A DNA stretch of 64,000 bases from Pseudoxanthomonas wuyuanensis (lineage in GTDB: Bacteria > Pseudomonadota > Gammaproteobacteria > Xanthomonadales > Xanthomonadaceae). How positions within the stretch are numbered: position 1 is the first letter of the stretch; the number at the start of each line of letters is the position of its first letter. The stretch spans positions 1 through 64,000 of the forward strand of contig NZ_OCND01000006.1 of the NCBI RefSeq assembly GCF_900215535.1, written 5' to 3'. The translations under genes were made by a program, and so were the position numbers. Shown here piece by piece: positions 45,342 to 53,215 of this stretch. Under the pieces are notes generated by a model. That model made no database searches. It was not told the DNA's origin and saw nothing but the letters and a program-made list of their open reading frames with translations.

Positions 45342-46505
45342 TCAGAACGCGTTGATGCCGGTCAACTCGCGCCCGATCACCAGCTGATGCACGGTTTCCG
45401 TGCCTTCGTAGGTGATGACCGATTCCAGGTTCAGCGCATGGCGGATGGCGGCGTGCTCGGTGGTGATGCCGGCGCCGCCAAGCAGGTCGCGGCATTCGCG
45501 GGCGATATCGATGGCCATGCGGCAGTTGTTCCACTTGGCCAGCGATACCTGCGCCGGCTGCATGCTGCCGGCATCCTTGAGCCGGCCCAGTTGCAGCGAC
45601 AGCAACTGCGCCAGGGTGATGCGGCGGGCCATCTCGGCCAGCTTGATCTGCGCGCTCTGGGTGGCCGCCACCGGGCGCTCGAACAGGATGCGTTCCTTGG
45701 AATAGTTCAACGCTTCGTCTAGGCAGGCGATGGCCGCGCCTATCGGGCCCCAGGTGATGCCGTAGCGGGCCTGGGTCAGGCAGCCCAGCGGACCTTTCAG
45801 GCCTTTGACGTTGGGCAGGCGGTTGCTGTCCGGAACGCGCACATTGTCGAAGAACAGCGAACTGGTCACCGACGCGCGCAGGCTCATCTTGTGCTTGATT
45901 TCCTGCGCGCTGAAACCGGCCATGCCCTTCTCCAGCACGAAGCCCTGGATGCCCTCGTCGGTCTGCGCCCAGACGATGGCGATGTCGGCCAGGTTGCCGT
46001 TGGTGATCCACATCTTGGAACCGTTGATCACCCAGTCGCCGCCATCGCGCACGGCGCGCGTCTTCATATTGGCCGGATCCGAGCCGCCATGCGGTTCGGT
46101 CAGGCCGAAGCAGCCGATGACCTTGCCGGCGGCCATGTCCGGCAGCCAGCGCTGGCGCTGCTCTTCGCTGCCGTAGGCGTAGATGGGGTACATGCACAGC
46201 GAGGACTGCACGCTGACGAAGCTGCGGATGCCGGAATCGCCGCGCTCCAGTTCCTGGCAGATCAGACCGTAGCTGACCGCGTTGAGACCGTGTCCGCCGT
46301 ATTGCTCCGGCAGCGAGGAGCCCAGCAGGCCCAGTTCGGCGATTTCCGCCACCAGTTCCTTCGGAAAGCGGCCTTCGTCGAAGGCCTCGCCGATGATCGG
46401 ACGTACGCGTTCGTCGGTGAAGCGGGCCACGGTGTCCTGTACGGCACGCTCCTCTTCTGACAGCAGCGAACGGACGTCGAACAGATCGTAAGGGTGCAGG
46501 GCCAT
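45342..46505 (-). CDS. gcdH: Glutaryl-CoA dehydrogenase (acyl-CoA dehydrogenase family)
   Basis: The enzyme oxidises and decarboxylates glutaryl-CoA to crotonyl-CoA in lysine/tryptophan breakdown. The 387-residue flavoprotein has the FAD/substrate regions CFGLTEPHGGSDPANMKT and WVINGSKMWITNGNLADIAI, and the C-terminal HALNLESVITYEGTETVHQL where the Glu of YEGT is the catalytic base. AAIRHALNLESVITYEGT is the typical GcdH ending. Length is normal. No electron-transfer flavoprotein or regulator gene is adjacent. Confidence 0.93.
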   Translation of the reverse strand: MALHPYDLFDVRSLLSEEERAVQDTVARFTDERVRPIIGEAFDEGRFPKELVAEIAELGLLGSSLPEQYGGHGLNAVSYGLICQELERGDSGIRSFVSVQSSLCMYPIYAYGSEEQRQRWLPDMAAGKVIGCFGLTEPHGGSDPANMKTRAVRDGGDWVINGSKMWITNGNLADIAIVWAQTDEGIQGFVLEKGMAGFSAQEIKHKMSLRASVTSSLFFDNVRVPDSNRLPNVKGLKGPLGCLTQARYGITWGPIGAAIACLDEALNYSKERILFERPVAATQSAQIKLAEMARRITLAQLLSLQLGRLKDAGSMQPAQVSLAKWNNCRMAIDIARECRDLLGGAGITTEHAAIRHALNLESVITYEGTETVHQLVIGRELTGINAF

Positions 46506-46622
46506 GTCTCAGAACCGGGTTGCGGGCAATCCGGCATTGTATTCGCGCGCCCTTGCCCGCCGTAACCCCCGCAACCGAAGTCGGTTCCCGGTTCCGGCCA
46601 TCAAGCTGTCGTGCACAAGCAA

Positions 46623-46644
46623 AAGGCCGGCATGCGCCGGCCTT
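46623..46644 (-). terminator. Intrinsic terminator of the glycine-zipper gene
   Basis: AAGGCCGGC and GCCGGCCTT form a perfect 9-bp stem with an ATGC loop; on the minus strand TTTTGCTTG follows. It lies 30 bases after the stop of the gene at 46673. Confidence 0.8.
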
Positions 46645-46672
46645 ATGCTGGGAACGACCCGGTTGCCGATGC

Positions 46673-47494
46673 TCAGCCCTGTTCGGGGCCCGACATCGCG
46701 GCGGTCTGGGTCACCACCTGGCCGTCGATGACCGGCAGGCGGTCGCTGGCCGGCTTTTCGTCCAGGCGAATGGTGTTTTCCTGGCCGTCGAAGCGATAGG
46801 TCACGTCGTAGCCGACCACCTTGTCGGTATTGCCCAGGGCGATGCGGGTACCCGGCTTGCCGGCCATGCGCATGGTGCCGGTGCTGCCGTCGGGATTGCG
46901 GTAGGTCACGTTGTAGCCGGTCACCCGCGAGGATTCGGACGTCGCGTTCTCGGTACGGCACTGGCGCTCGGTGCGGGTCACCACCCTGCCGCCGACATGG
47001 TTCTTGTCGACCTTGTTGCCGATGGCGCCACCAGCCACCGCGCCGGCCACGGTGGCGGCTTTCTTGCCGCTGCCGCTGCCGACCTGGTTGCCGAGCAGGC
47101 CACCGATGACCGCACCGGCCACCGTGCCGCCGACGTTGCCATCGCGTTCGGGCAGGCGCTCCTGCACCACCACGTCCTCGCAGACCTCGCGCGGCGTGAC
47201 GGTGCTGGTGGTCTCACGCACCGGCTCGCTGCCGATGACCGTGGCATAAAGTTTTTCCGTGGAAGTGACCGGATTCACCTTGATCACGTCGGCGTACTGC
47301 AAGGTGTTGGTCGGGATCTGGTTGTCCAGCGCCGAATCGTCGCCGATGGCATCCGGGTCCAGAGGCGCCGAGGTTTCGCTCGACGCGGCCAGTTCGGGAC
47401 TCTTGTTGCCGCTCTTCATGAAAGCGGCGGTGGCCACGCCACCCACCAGCAGCGCGCCAACGGCGACCAGAATCGTAGTGGTATTGCTTTTCAT
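46673..47494 (-). CDS. Membrane-anchored glycine-zipper 2TM-domain protein
   Basis: The 273-residue protein has an N-terminal hydrophobic helix (TTILVAVGALLVGGVATAAF, anchor or signal), a linker, then a glycine-zipper (GNVGGTVAGAVIGGLLGNQV, GKKAATVAGAVAGGAIGNKV) and a repeated beta part with two similar halves (VTGYNVTYRNPDGSTGTMRM and VGYDVTYRFDGQENTIRLDE). Glycine-zipper 2TM proteins (Rickettsia 17-kDa surface antigen-like) are envelope proteins of poorly known function. The ATG at 47494 has a clear GGAGG site. A related lipoprotein is encoded at 50199. Confidence 0.85.
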   Translation of the reverse strand: MKSNTTTILVAVGALLVGGVATAAFMKSGNKSPELAASSETSAPLDPDAIGDDSALDNQIPTNTLQYADVIKVNPVTSTEKLYATVIGSEPVRETTSTVTPREVCEDVVVQERLPERDGNVGGTVAGAVIGGLLGNQVGSGSGKKAATVAGAVAGGAIGNKVDKNHVGGRVVTRTERQCRTENATSESSRVTGYNVTYRNPDGSTGTMRMAGKPGTRIALGNTDKVVGYDVTYRFDGQENTIRLDEKPASDRLPVIDGQVVTQTAAMSGPEQG

Positions 47495-47666
47495 CGCTGC
47501 CTCCAATGTCGGGCCGTGCCCGGGTCATATCACGCCATCATTGCAGCACGACGAAGCTGAACCGAGTCCGGATTTCGCCAGCATGAATCTGCCGTAATGT
47601 GAACGGCGCCAGGCTTTGCCGCGGCATGTTAGCGTGACGGCATCCGTCCGACCGAGGTAACCGGCC

Positions 47667-47894
47667 ATGGCCAGTCCCATCCTGCTCCCGTTGCTCGAAT
47701 GGGCCAGAAAGCTGCGCTATCCCACCCTGTTCAAGCTGACCGCCGCGCTGTTCCTGCTCACCCTGTTCTTCCCCGACCCCATCCCGTTGGTGGACGAAGT
47801 GCTGCTGGGACTGGGCACCTTGCTGCTGGCCAACTGGAAGAGCCGCAAGGACAAAAGCCCGGCTGTCATCGAGCACCCGCACCGCCAGGGCTGA
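47667..47894 (+). CDS. Small conserved membrane protein (DUF6116-like)
   Basis: The 75-residue protein has one or two hydrophobic stretches (LFKLTAALFLLTLFFPDP, EVLLGLGTLLLANW) and a charged C-terminus (KSRKDKSPAVIEHPHRQG). The shape matches a small conserved protein common in xanthomonads, to my memory DUF6116; function is unknown. A GAGG site precedes the ATG. The TatD gene begins 10 bases after its stop, so the two are probably cotranscribed. Confidence 0.75.
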   Translation: MASPILLPLLEWARKLRYPTLFKLTAALFLLTLFFPDPIPLVDEVLLGLGTLLLANWKSRKDKSPAVIEHPHRQG

Positions 47895-47904
47895 GCGCGG
47901 CGCC

Positions 47905-48672
47905 GTGCTGATCGACAGCCACTGCCACCTGGATGCGCCAGAATTCGACGCCGACCGCGAGGCCGTGGTCCGGCGCGCACGCGCCGCTGGCGTTGGCCGG
48001 CAGGTCCTGCCGGCGGTCGACGCCGCCGGCTGGCCCGGACTGCGCGCGATATGCGCCGGCGAAGAAGGGCTGTTCCCGGCCTACGGGCTGCATCCGATGT
48101 TCCTGTCCTCGCACCGGCCGCAGCACCTGCCGCTGCTGCGCGAGTGGATCCAGCGCGAGCGCCCGGTCGCGGTCGGCGAATGCGGCCTGGATTTCTTCGT
48201 CGAGGGCCTGGATGCGCAGAGCCAGCACGACTATTTCGAAGGCCAGCTCAAGCTGGCGCATGAATTCGGCCTGCCGGTGATCGTGCATGCCCGGCGCGCC
48301 GTCGATGCGGTCATCGCCGCCTGCAAGCGCATCGGCAACCTCCGTGGCGTGGTGCACAGTTTTTCCGGCAGCCCGGAACAGGCGCGCCAGCTGTGGCAGC
48401 TGGGTTTCCTGATTGGCCTGGGCGGGCCGGTCACCTACGAACGCGCCAACCGGCTGCGCAAGCTGGCCGCGACGATGCCGCTGGAACATCTGCTGCTGGA
48501 AACCGACGCCCCCGACCAGCCCGACGCCGGCATCCGCGGACAGCGCAACGAACCGGCGCGGCTGGCCACCGTCTGCGAAACCATCGCCCGGCTCCGCAAT
48601 GAGGACCCTGCCGTTATCGCCGCCGCCACGACCGCCAACGCGCAACGCCTGTTCGGCCTCCCCGCGGCGTAG
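47905..48672 (+). CDS. TatD-family metal-dependent hydrolase (YjjV-like)
   Basis: The 255-residue TIM-barrel enzyme has the metal-binding start LIDSHCHLDAPEFD, then AVGECGLDF with the metal-bridging Glu, LPVIVHARRA, GVVHSFSG and LLLETDAPDQP. All metal ligands seem present. TatD proteins have 3'-5' exonuclease or other hydrolase activity. The GTG at 47905 begins exactly at the family start; no ATG is available. Confidence 0.93.
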   Translation: MLIDSHCHLDAPEFDADREAVVRRARAAGVGRQVLPAVDAAGWPGLRAICAGEEGLFPAYGLHPMFLSSHRPQHLPLLREWIQRERPVAVGECGLDFFVEGLDAQSQHDYFEGQLKLAHEFGLPVIVHARRAVDAVIAACKRIGNLRGVVHSFSGSPEQARQLWQLGFLIGLGGPVTYERANRLRKLAATMPLEHLLLETDAPDQPDAGIRGQRNEPARLATVCETIARLRNEDPAVIAAATTANAQRLFGLPAA

Positions 48673-48767
48673 GACGCAGCTTGCTGCGCTGCTGGTAGGT
48701 CCCGGCCGAAACCGTCGGGCAAAACCGGCTACGAAGAGCCAGCAGGCACCGCGTGCGCGCGGCAGGG

Positions 48768-49580
48768 TCAGGGAACCTTCTTTTCCTTCAGCAGCAATTC
48801 CAGCGCCCGGCCGACCATCGCAAACGCGAACGCGCCGGTGATATGGGTGGCCGCCCCCAGCCCTACGCCGCAATCGAGCTTCAGCGCCGCGTCGGCACCC
48901 AACTGCGGGCGCAGTCCGCAGACGCTGCCGTCGGCCTGCGGGTAGCGGACGTTCTGCAGCGAATACACCGCCTGCACGCCGAAGTAGCGGTCCGGGTTCT
49001 TCGGGAAACTGAATTCCGCGCGCAGCTTCTTGCGCACCAGCGCCAGCAGCGCGTCGTGTTCGGTGCGCGACAGATCGCGCAGGCGGATCTGGGTCGGGTC
49101 GGTGCGGCCGCCAGCGGAACCGGAAACGATGATGGGCAACTTGCGGCGCCGGCACCAGGCGATCATCTCAACCTTGACCCGGAAGCTGTCGCAGGCGTCC
49201 AGCACCAGGTCGAAGCCGCGGTCGAGCAACTGCTCCATGTTGCCTCCGGTCAGGAACATCGGCAGCGCGTCGACCTCGGCCAGCGGATTGATCGCCCGGC
49301 AGCGTTCGGCCATCGCTTCGGCCTTGTTGCGCCCGTACTGGCCATCCAGCGCGGGCAGCTGGCGATTGGTGTTGGAGACGCAGATGTCGTCGGCGTCGAT
49401 CAGGGTCAGGTGACCGACACCCGAGCGCGCCAGCGCCTCCACCACCCATGAACCGACCCCGCCCATGCCGACCACCGCAACCCGGCTGTGCGCATACCGC
49501 GACACCGCTCCCTGGCCGTACAGGCGGTCGATGCCGGAAAAACGTTCGCGCAGGGGCGCTTGCAGTGCAGAACTGTCCAT
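48768..49580 (-). CDS. tcdA: tRNA threonylcarbamoyladenosine dehydratase TcdA (CsdL)
   Basis: TcdA uses ATP to cyclise the threonylcarbamoyl group on A37 of ANN-reading tRNAs (ct6A). The 270-residue E1-like protein has the ATP-binding VAVVGMGGVGSWVVEALARS, LIDADDICVSNTNRQLPAL, and the family SGSAGGRTDPTQIRLRDLSR and LGAATHITGAFAFAMV. Length matches the family (268). Confidence 0.95.
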   Translation of the reverse strand: MDSSALQAPLRERFSGIDRLYGQGAVSRYAHSRVAVVGMGGVGSWVVEALARSGVGHLTLIDADDICVSNTNRQLPALDGQYGRNKAEAMAERCRAINPLAEVDALPMFLTGGNMEQLLDRGFDLVLDACDSFRVKVEMIAWCRRRKLPIIVSGSAGGRTDPTQIRLRDLSRTEHDALLALVRKKLRAEFSFPKNPDRYFGVQAVYSLQNVRYPQADGSVCGLRPQLGADAALKLDCGVGLGAATHITGAFAFAMVGRALELLLKEKKVP

Positions 49581-49656
49581 CGGCCTATTGTAGGACGTGG
49601 CGTTGCGCGCCGGTGGCGTCGTACCATCGCCCGGTCAATCACAAGGAGCCAGCCTG

Positions 49657-50073
49657 ATGGCCAGCAATGCGTCGCGATACCTGTTCCTGTTCCTGCTCGG
49701 CCTGCTGGTCGGCGCCATCGCCACGGTGATGGCGGTACGTGCGCTGCAAGCGCGACAGGACCCGTTTCCGCACGCCGTAATGAACGTGATGGGCAAGCAC
49801 GCCGGCTTGCTGGGGCAGAAAGTCGCGCAGAACCGCTGCGCCGCCACCGACACCGTGCCGCATGCACGGGCGCTGCGCACCATGGCCAACGATCTGGAAA
49901 CCGCATTCCCCGAACTGGCCGACGATCAGCGCTTCACCACTCATTCCAGCCAGTTCCGCGCCCACCTGGATGCGGCGCTTTCGGCGCCGCCCACCGACTG
50001 CGCGGCCGCCGGTGCGCTCAACGAGCAGATCAAGGAAAGCTGCAAGGCTTGCCATCAGGATTTCCGCGGATGA
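49657..50073 (+). CDS. Membrane-anchored small c-type cytochrome (class II-like)
   Basis: The 138-residue protein has an N-terminal hydrophobic helix (YLFLFLLGLLVGAIATVMAV) that anchors or exports it, a helical body, and a single heme site C129-K-A-C132-H133 only six residues from the C-terminus. A heme motif at the very end is typical of class II cytochromes (c' / c556). It should sit in the periplasm attached to the inner membrane and carry one heme. The ATG has an AAGGAG site at ideal spacing. The electron partner is unknown. Confidence 0.85.
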   Translation: MASNASRYLFLFLLGLLVGAIATVMAVRALQARQDPFPHAVMNVMGKHAGLLGQKVAQNRCAATDTVPHARALRTMANDLETAFPELADDQRFTTHSSQFRAHLDAALSAPPTDCAAAGALNEQIKESCKACHQDFRG

Positions 50074-50198
50074 ATTGCCGCTGACCCGTTCCCGCCACAA
50101 CGCTGACGGTGCCGCCAGAATTCTCGCCGTGTTCATTCTGCCGCGTTCACGATGACGGCGAATGGCGGGCCAGCGTGGCAACCGCCCAGGAGGACGCT

Positions 50199-50666
50199 AT
50201 GAAGATTCGATTGCTTGCTGTCGGCGCCATCGGCGCCATCGCCCTGGCCGGTTGCGCCACCACCTCGCCCGGCTACGGCAGTGGCGGCTATAGCGCACCT
50301 GCCGCGTCGTCGCGCTACTGCGCCGACTGCGGCATCGTTACCCGTATCGAACGTGTGCCTTCCGGACGCACCGCGCCGTCGGCCACCGGTGCGGTGCTTG
50401 GTGGCATCGTCGGCGCGGTCGCCGGCCGGCAGATTTCCGACCGTACTGGCGGCAGCGAAGGCAACAAGAACGTTTCCACCGCCGCCGGTGCGGTTGCCGG
50501 CGCCGTTGCCGGCAACGCCATCCAGAACCGCGTCACCGACGACACCTACGACGTGCATGTGCGCATGGACGATGGCCGCACCATCGTGATCAACCAGCGC
50601 GATCTGGGCGGCATCCGCGAGAACACCTATGTGCGCGTGCAGAATGGCCGGGTAGTCATCCGCTAA
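50199..50666 (+). CDS. Glycine-zipper 2TM-domain lipoprotein
   Basis: The 155-residue protein has a lipoprotein signal (MKIRLLAVGAIGAIALAGC, lipobox LAGC), a CADCG pair, a glycine zipper (GAVLGGIVGAVAGRQISD, AAGAVAGAVAGNAIQNRV) and a small beta domain (VHVRMDDGRTIVINQRDLGG). It belongs to the same broad family as the Rickettsia 17-kDa antigen and SlyB/OsmB-like envelope proteins. A GGAGGA site precedes the ATG, and a strong terminator follows. Confidence 0.88.
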   Translation: MKIRLLAVGAIGAIALAGCATTSPGYGSGGYSAPAASSRYCADCGIVTRIERVPSGRTAPSATGAVLGGIVGAVAGRQISDRTGGSEGNKNVSTAAGAVAGAVAGNAIQNRVTDDTYDVHVRMDDGRTIVINQRDLGGIRENTYVRVQNGRVVIR

Positions 50667-50690
50667 GCCCGCATCGCAGCGCCGCAACAA

Positions 50691-50720
50691 GAAAAAGCCC
50701 GACTTTCGTCGGGCTTTTTC
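50691..50720. terminator. Bidirectional terminator between the lipoprotein and cold-shock genes
   Basis: GAAAAAGCCCGAC and its complement GTCGGGCTTTTTC pair perfectly over 13 bp with a TTTC loop. A and T tracts allow termination from both convergent genes. Confidence 0.92.
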
Positions 50721-50759
50721 TTCAAATCCGGCTTGCGGCAGCCGGGTGAAACCTCTGGA

Positions 50760-50969
50760 TTAAAGCGCTTCGACCGCGTCGGCCTGCAGACCCTTCTGCC
50801 CCTGCACGACGGTGAAGCTGACTTTCTGGCCTTCTTTCAGGCTCTTGAAGCCCTGGCTCTGGATGGCACGGAAGTGCACGAACACGTCTTCGCCATTTTC
50901 GCGGCTGATAAAGCCGAAGCCTTTGGCATCATTGAACCACTTTACAGTTCCAGTCTCACGATCAGCCAT
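50760..50969 (-). CDS. Cold-shock/RNA chaperone protein CspA family
   Basis: The 69-residue OB-fold protein has RNP1 GFGFISRE and RNP2 DVFVHF with the usual aromatic residues, starting [14 protein letters not shown]. It binds single-stranded RNA and DNA and melts RNA structure. A leader of at least 100 bases with an AAGGAGG-rich part and an imperfect GATGTAGCGGATC repeat precedes it; long structured leaders are typical of csp genes. Whether it is cold-induced cannot be told. Confidence 0.96.
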   Translation of the reverse strand: MADRETGTVKWFNDAKGFGFISRENGEDVFVHFRAIQSQGFKSLKEGQKVSFTVVQGQKGLQADAVEAL

Positions 50970-51200
50970 CTACTTGCTCCTTGAAACGGTTGGTGGAAAA
51001 CGCCCCGTGAGGCGGCTGGTTGCAAGGAGGAAGCGAGGTACAACGATGTAGCGGATCATCGATCTACCGCATCAGGCCACGATTCACGGTGACCTTGGCA
51101 ACAGCAGCGGCCGCACATTAACCCGGCATTTATGAAAAAGCAAACATTTGGCAAAGTGGTTTCTGCGCGTCCAAACCTTTGATTCGGCTGGGAGAATTGC

Positions 51201-51686
51201 TTGGATATCAATACCCTTTATTACGCCGTGGCCGCCCTGCTGATTGCGGTCGGAATCGCCGGGGTGATCCTGCCGGTGCTGCCCGGTCTGCCGCTGGTCT
51301 TCGTGGGCATGCTGCTGGCCGCCTGGGCGGGGGATTTCCAGCAGGTCGGCTGGGTCAGCCTGACCGCGCTGGGATTGCTGACCCTGCTGTCGGTGGTGGT
51401 CGACTTCCTGGCCACCGCGGTCGGCGCCCAGCGTGTCGGCGCCAGCCGGAAAGCCTTGCTGGGCGCGGTTATCGGGACATTTGCCGGTTTGTTCTTCGGC
51501 CCGGTCGGGCTGTTCGCCGGGCCCTTCGTAGGCGCCTTGCTGGGCGAGCTCTGGCACGGCCGCGAGCTTGGCCAGGCGACCCGGGTCGGCTTTGGCACCT
51601 GGCTGGGCATCGCGCTGGGCGTGGTGCTGAAGCTGGGGCTGGCCTTCGCAATGATCGGTCTGTTCGCGTTCGCCTGGTTCCTGTAA
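51201..51686 (+). CDS. DUF456 membrane protein
   Basis: The 161-residue protein has about four to five hydrophobic helices with glycine-zipper-like segments (VAALLIAVGIAGVILPVLPG, GPVGLFAGPFVGALLGELWH, FGTWLGIALGVVLKLGLAFA), matching the DUF456 family; function is unknown. The TTG at 51201 follows a GGGAGAA site and begins at the family start (MDINTLYYAVAALL), so a non-ATG start is well supported. Confidence 0.88.
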   Translation: MDINTLYYAVAALLIAVGIAGVILPVLPGLPLVFVGMLLAAWAGDFQQVGWVSLTALGLLTLLSVVVDFLATAVGAQRVGASRKALLGAVIGTFAGLFFGPVGLFAGPFVGALLGELWHGRELGQATRVGFGTWLGIALGVVLKLGLAFAMIGLFAFAWFL

Positions 51687-51741
51687 TCGGCGCTGCGGCA
51701 GAATGCCCTGGTTTCCCTCCACCCTCCGCCAAGGTCGTTCA

Positions 51742-52911
51742 ATGACGAATACAAGCCTTTCGCTGTCGTTGCCGATGTTAGTAATTGCATTTACTTTCGT
51801 CCTGCCTGTTGCAGCGCAAGAAACATTGCCGTCGCAATCCCGTGGGGAGGCCTGCATCGCGGTGGACAACGATGCCGCACGGCTGGCCTGTTTCGATGCG
51901 GCATTCGGACGCACGCCGGACGACACTCACGCCGCCGACGCCGAGGCGATGGCGGCCAGGAACAGCCGCGAGCAGCAACGCGCCGCAGCCACTGCCGAGG
52001 CGCAATCGCAGTCGCTGAGCGAGCGCAGCCGGCGCCGTCTTGGCGCGCTGTTCCGCACCGACGACCCGACGATGCAGGAGGCACTGGCCAACGCCGGCAA
52101 GGGTTCGCTGCTGGACAGCCGCTGGGAACTGGCCAAAGACTCCAAGCTGGGCGTGTTCCAGCTGCGCGGCTACAAACCGGTCTATCTGCTGCCGGCGTTC
52201 TGGACCAGCGACAAGAACGAGCTGCCGCAATCGCCGAATCCGCGCAACACGGTCGCCGAGCCGTTGGACCTGCAGGAAACCGAAGCGAAGTTCCAGCTCA
52301 GCTTCAAGACCAAGTTCGCCGAGAACCTGTTCGGCGACAACGGCGATCTGTGGGGCGGTTATACCCAGAGTTCGCGCTGGCAGGTCTACAACGGCGACAC
52401 TTCGCGGCCGTTCCGTGAAACCGACTACGAACCGGAAGTGCTGCTGGTATTCCGCAACAGTTACAGCATCGGCGGATGGAAGGGCCGCATGGCCGGCATC
52501 GGCATCAACCACCAGTCCAACGGCCGCGAAGACCCGCTGTCGCGCAGTTGGAACCGGGTGATCGCCACCATCGGCCTGGACCGCGACAACTGGGCGCTGG
52601 TGCTGCGCCCGTGGTTTCGCATTTCCGACGGCAACGACGACGACAACCCGGACATCGAGGACTACATCGGCCGCGGCGATGCGATGCTGACCTACAGCAA
52701 TGGCGGCCACGAATTCACCGTACTGGGCCGCCACTCGCTGCGCGGCGGCGACGACTCCCGCGGTGCGGTGCAACTGGACTGGGGCTTTCCGATCAACCGC
52801 ACCTTCCGCGGCCACGTGCAGGCCTTCCACGGCTATGGCGAAAGCCTGATCGACTACAACCACAAGGCCACCTATTTCGGCCTGGGTATCTCGTTGCTGG
52901 AGTGGTATTGA
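51742..52911 (+). CDS. pldA: Outer-membrane phospholipase A (OMPLA)
   Basis: PldA hydrolyses phospholipids that reach the outer leaflet of the outer membrane. The 389-residue protein has a signal peptide (about 1-25, ending VAAQE), an Arg/Ala-rich extra N-terminal region (about 45-105), and a beta-barrel with the catalytic triad H257, S259 (GINHQSNGRED) and N271 (SWNRV) at exactly the spacing of E. coli H142/S144/N156. The last residues LGISLLEWY form the closing strand. The N-terminal part, about 90 residues longer than E. coli PldA, is unusual but common in xanthomonads. Confidence 0.94.
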   Translation: MTNTSLSLSLPMLVIAFTFVLPVAAQETLPSQSRGEACIAVDNDAARLACFDAAFGRTPDDTHAADAEAMAARNSREQQRAAATAEAQSQSLSERSRRRLGALFRTDDPTMQEALANAGKGSLLDSRWELAKDSKLGVFQLRGYKPVYLLPAFWTSDKNELPQSPNPRNTVAEPLDLQETEAKFQLSFKTKFAENLFGDNGDLWGGYTQSSRWQVYNGDTSRPFRETDYEPEVLLVFRNSYSIGGWKGRMAGIGINHQSNGREDPLSRSWNRVIATIGLDRDNWALVLRPWFRISDGNDDDNPDIEDYIGRGDAMLTYSNGGHEFTVLGRHSLRGGDDSRGAVQLDWGFPINRTFRGHVQAFHGYGESLIDYNHKATYFGLGISLLEWY

Positions 52912-53215
52912 GAGGCCGGGACTGGGGACTGGGGACTGGGGACTGGGGACTGGGGACTGGGGACTGGGGACCGGGGACCGGGGACCGGGGACCGGGATTG
53001 AAACATCCTGTTGTCTGAGAGAGCACGGTCTTTCAGACAACAGGACCACCATCCCTCGTTTCTCGTTTCTCGTTTCTCGTTTCTCGTTCCTCATTTCTCG
53101 TTCCTCGTTCCTCGTTCCTCGTTCCTCACTCTTCCCCCCTCCCCTCCTCACTCCTCGTTCCTCCTCCCCAGTTCCTCGGCTATGCTTCCCGGCAACCCGA
53201 CTGCCGACCCGACGC
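52912..53215. repeat. Two heptamer arrays flanking a hairpin after pldA
   Basis: ACTGGGG is repeated seven times and ACCGGGG four times (52921-52997). A 13-bp hairpin (TCCTGTTGTCTGA...TCAGACAACAGGA, 53006-53045) follows, then eleven CTCGTTT/CTCGTTC-type heptamers (53055-53131) and a C/T-rich tail. The whole 304-base gap is repeats; no gene is seen. Its period of seven and array-hairpin-array form match other spacers here. Confidence 0.9.

Noticed and set aside
52921-53131. Regular repeats that might be a CRISPR array
   Set aside because: The period is 7 bases with no unique spacers and no cas genes nearby; it is a simple tandem array.
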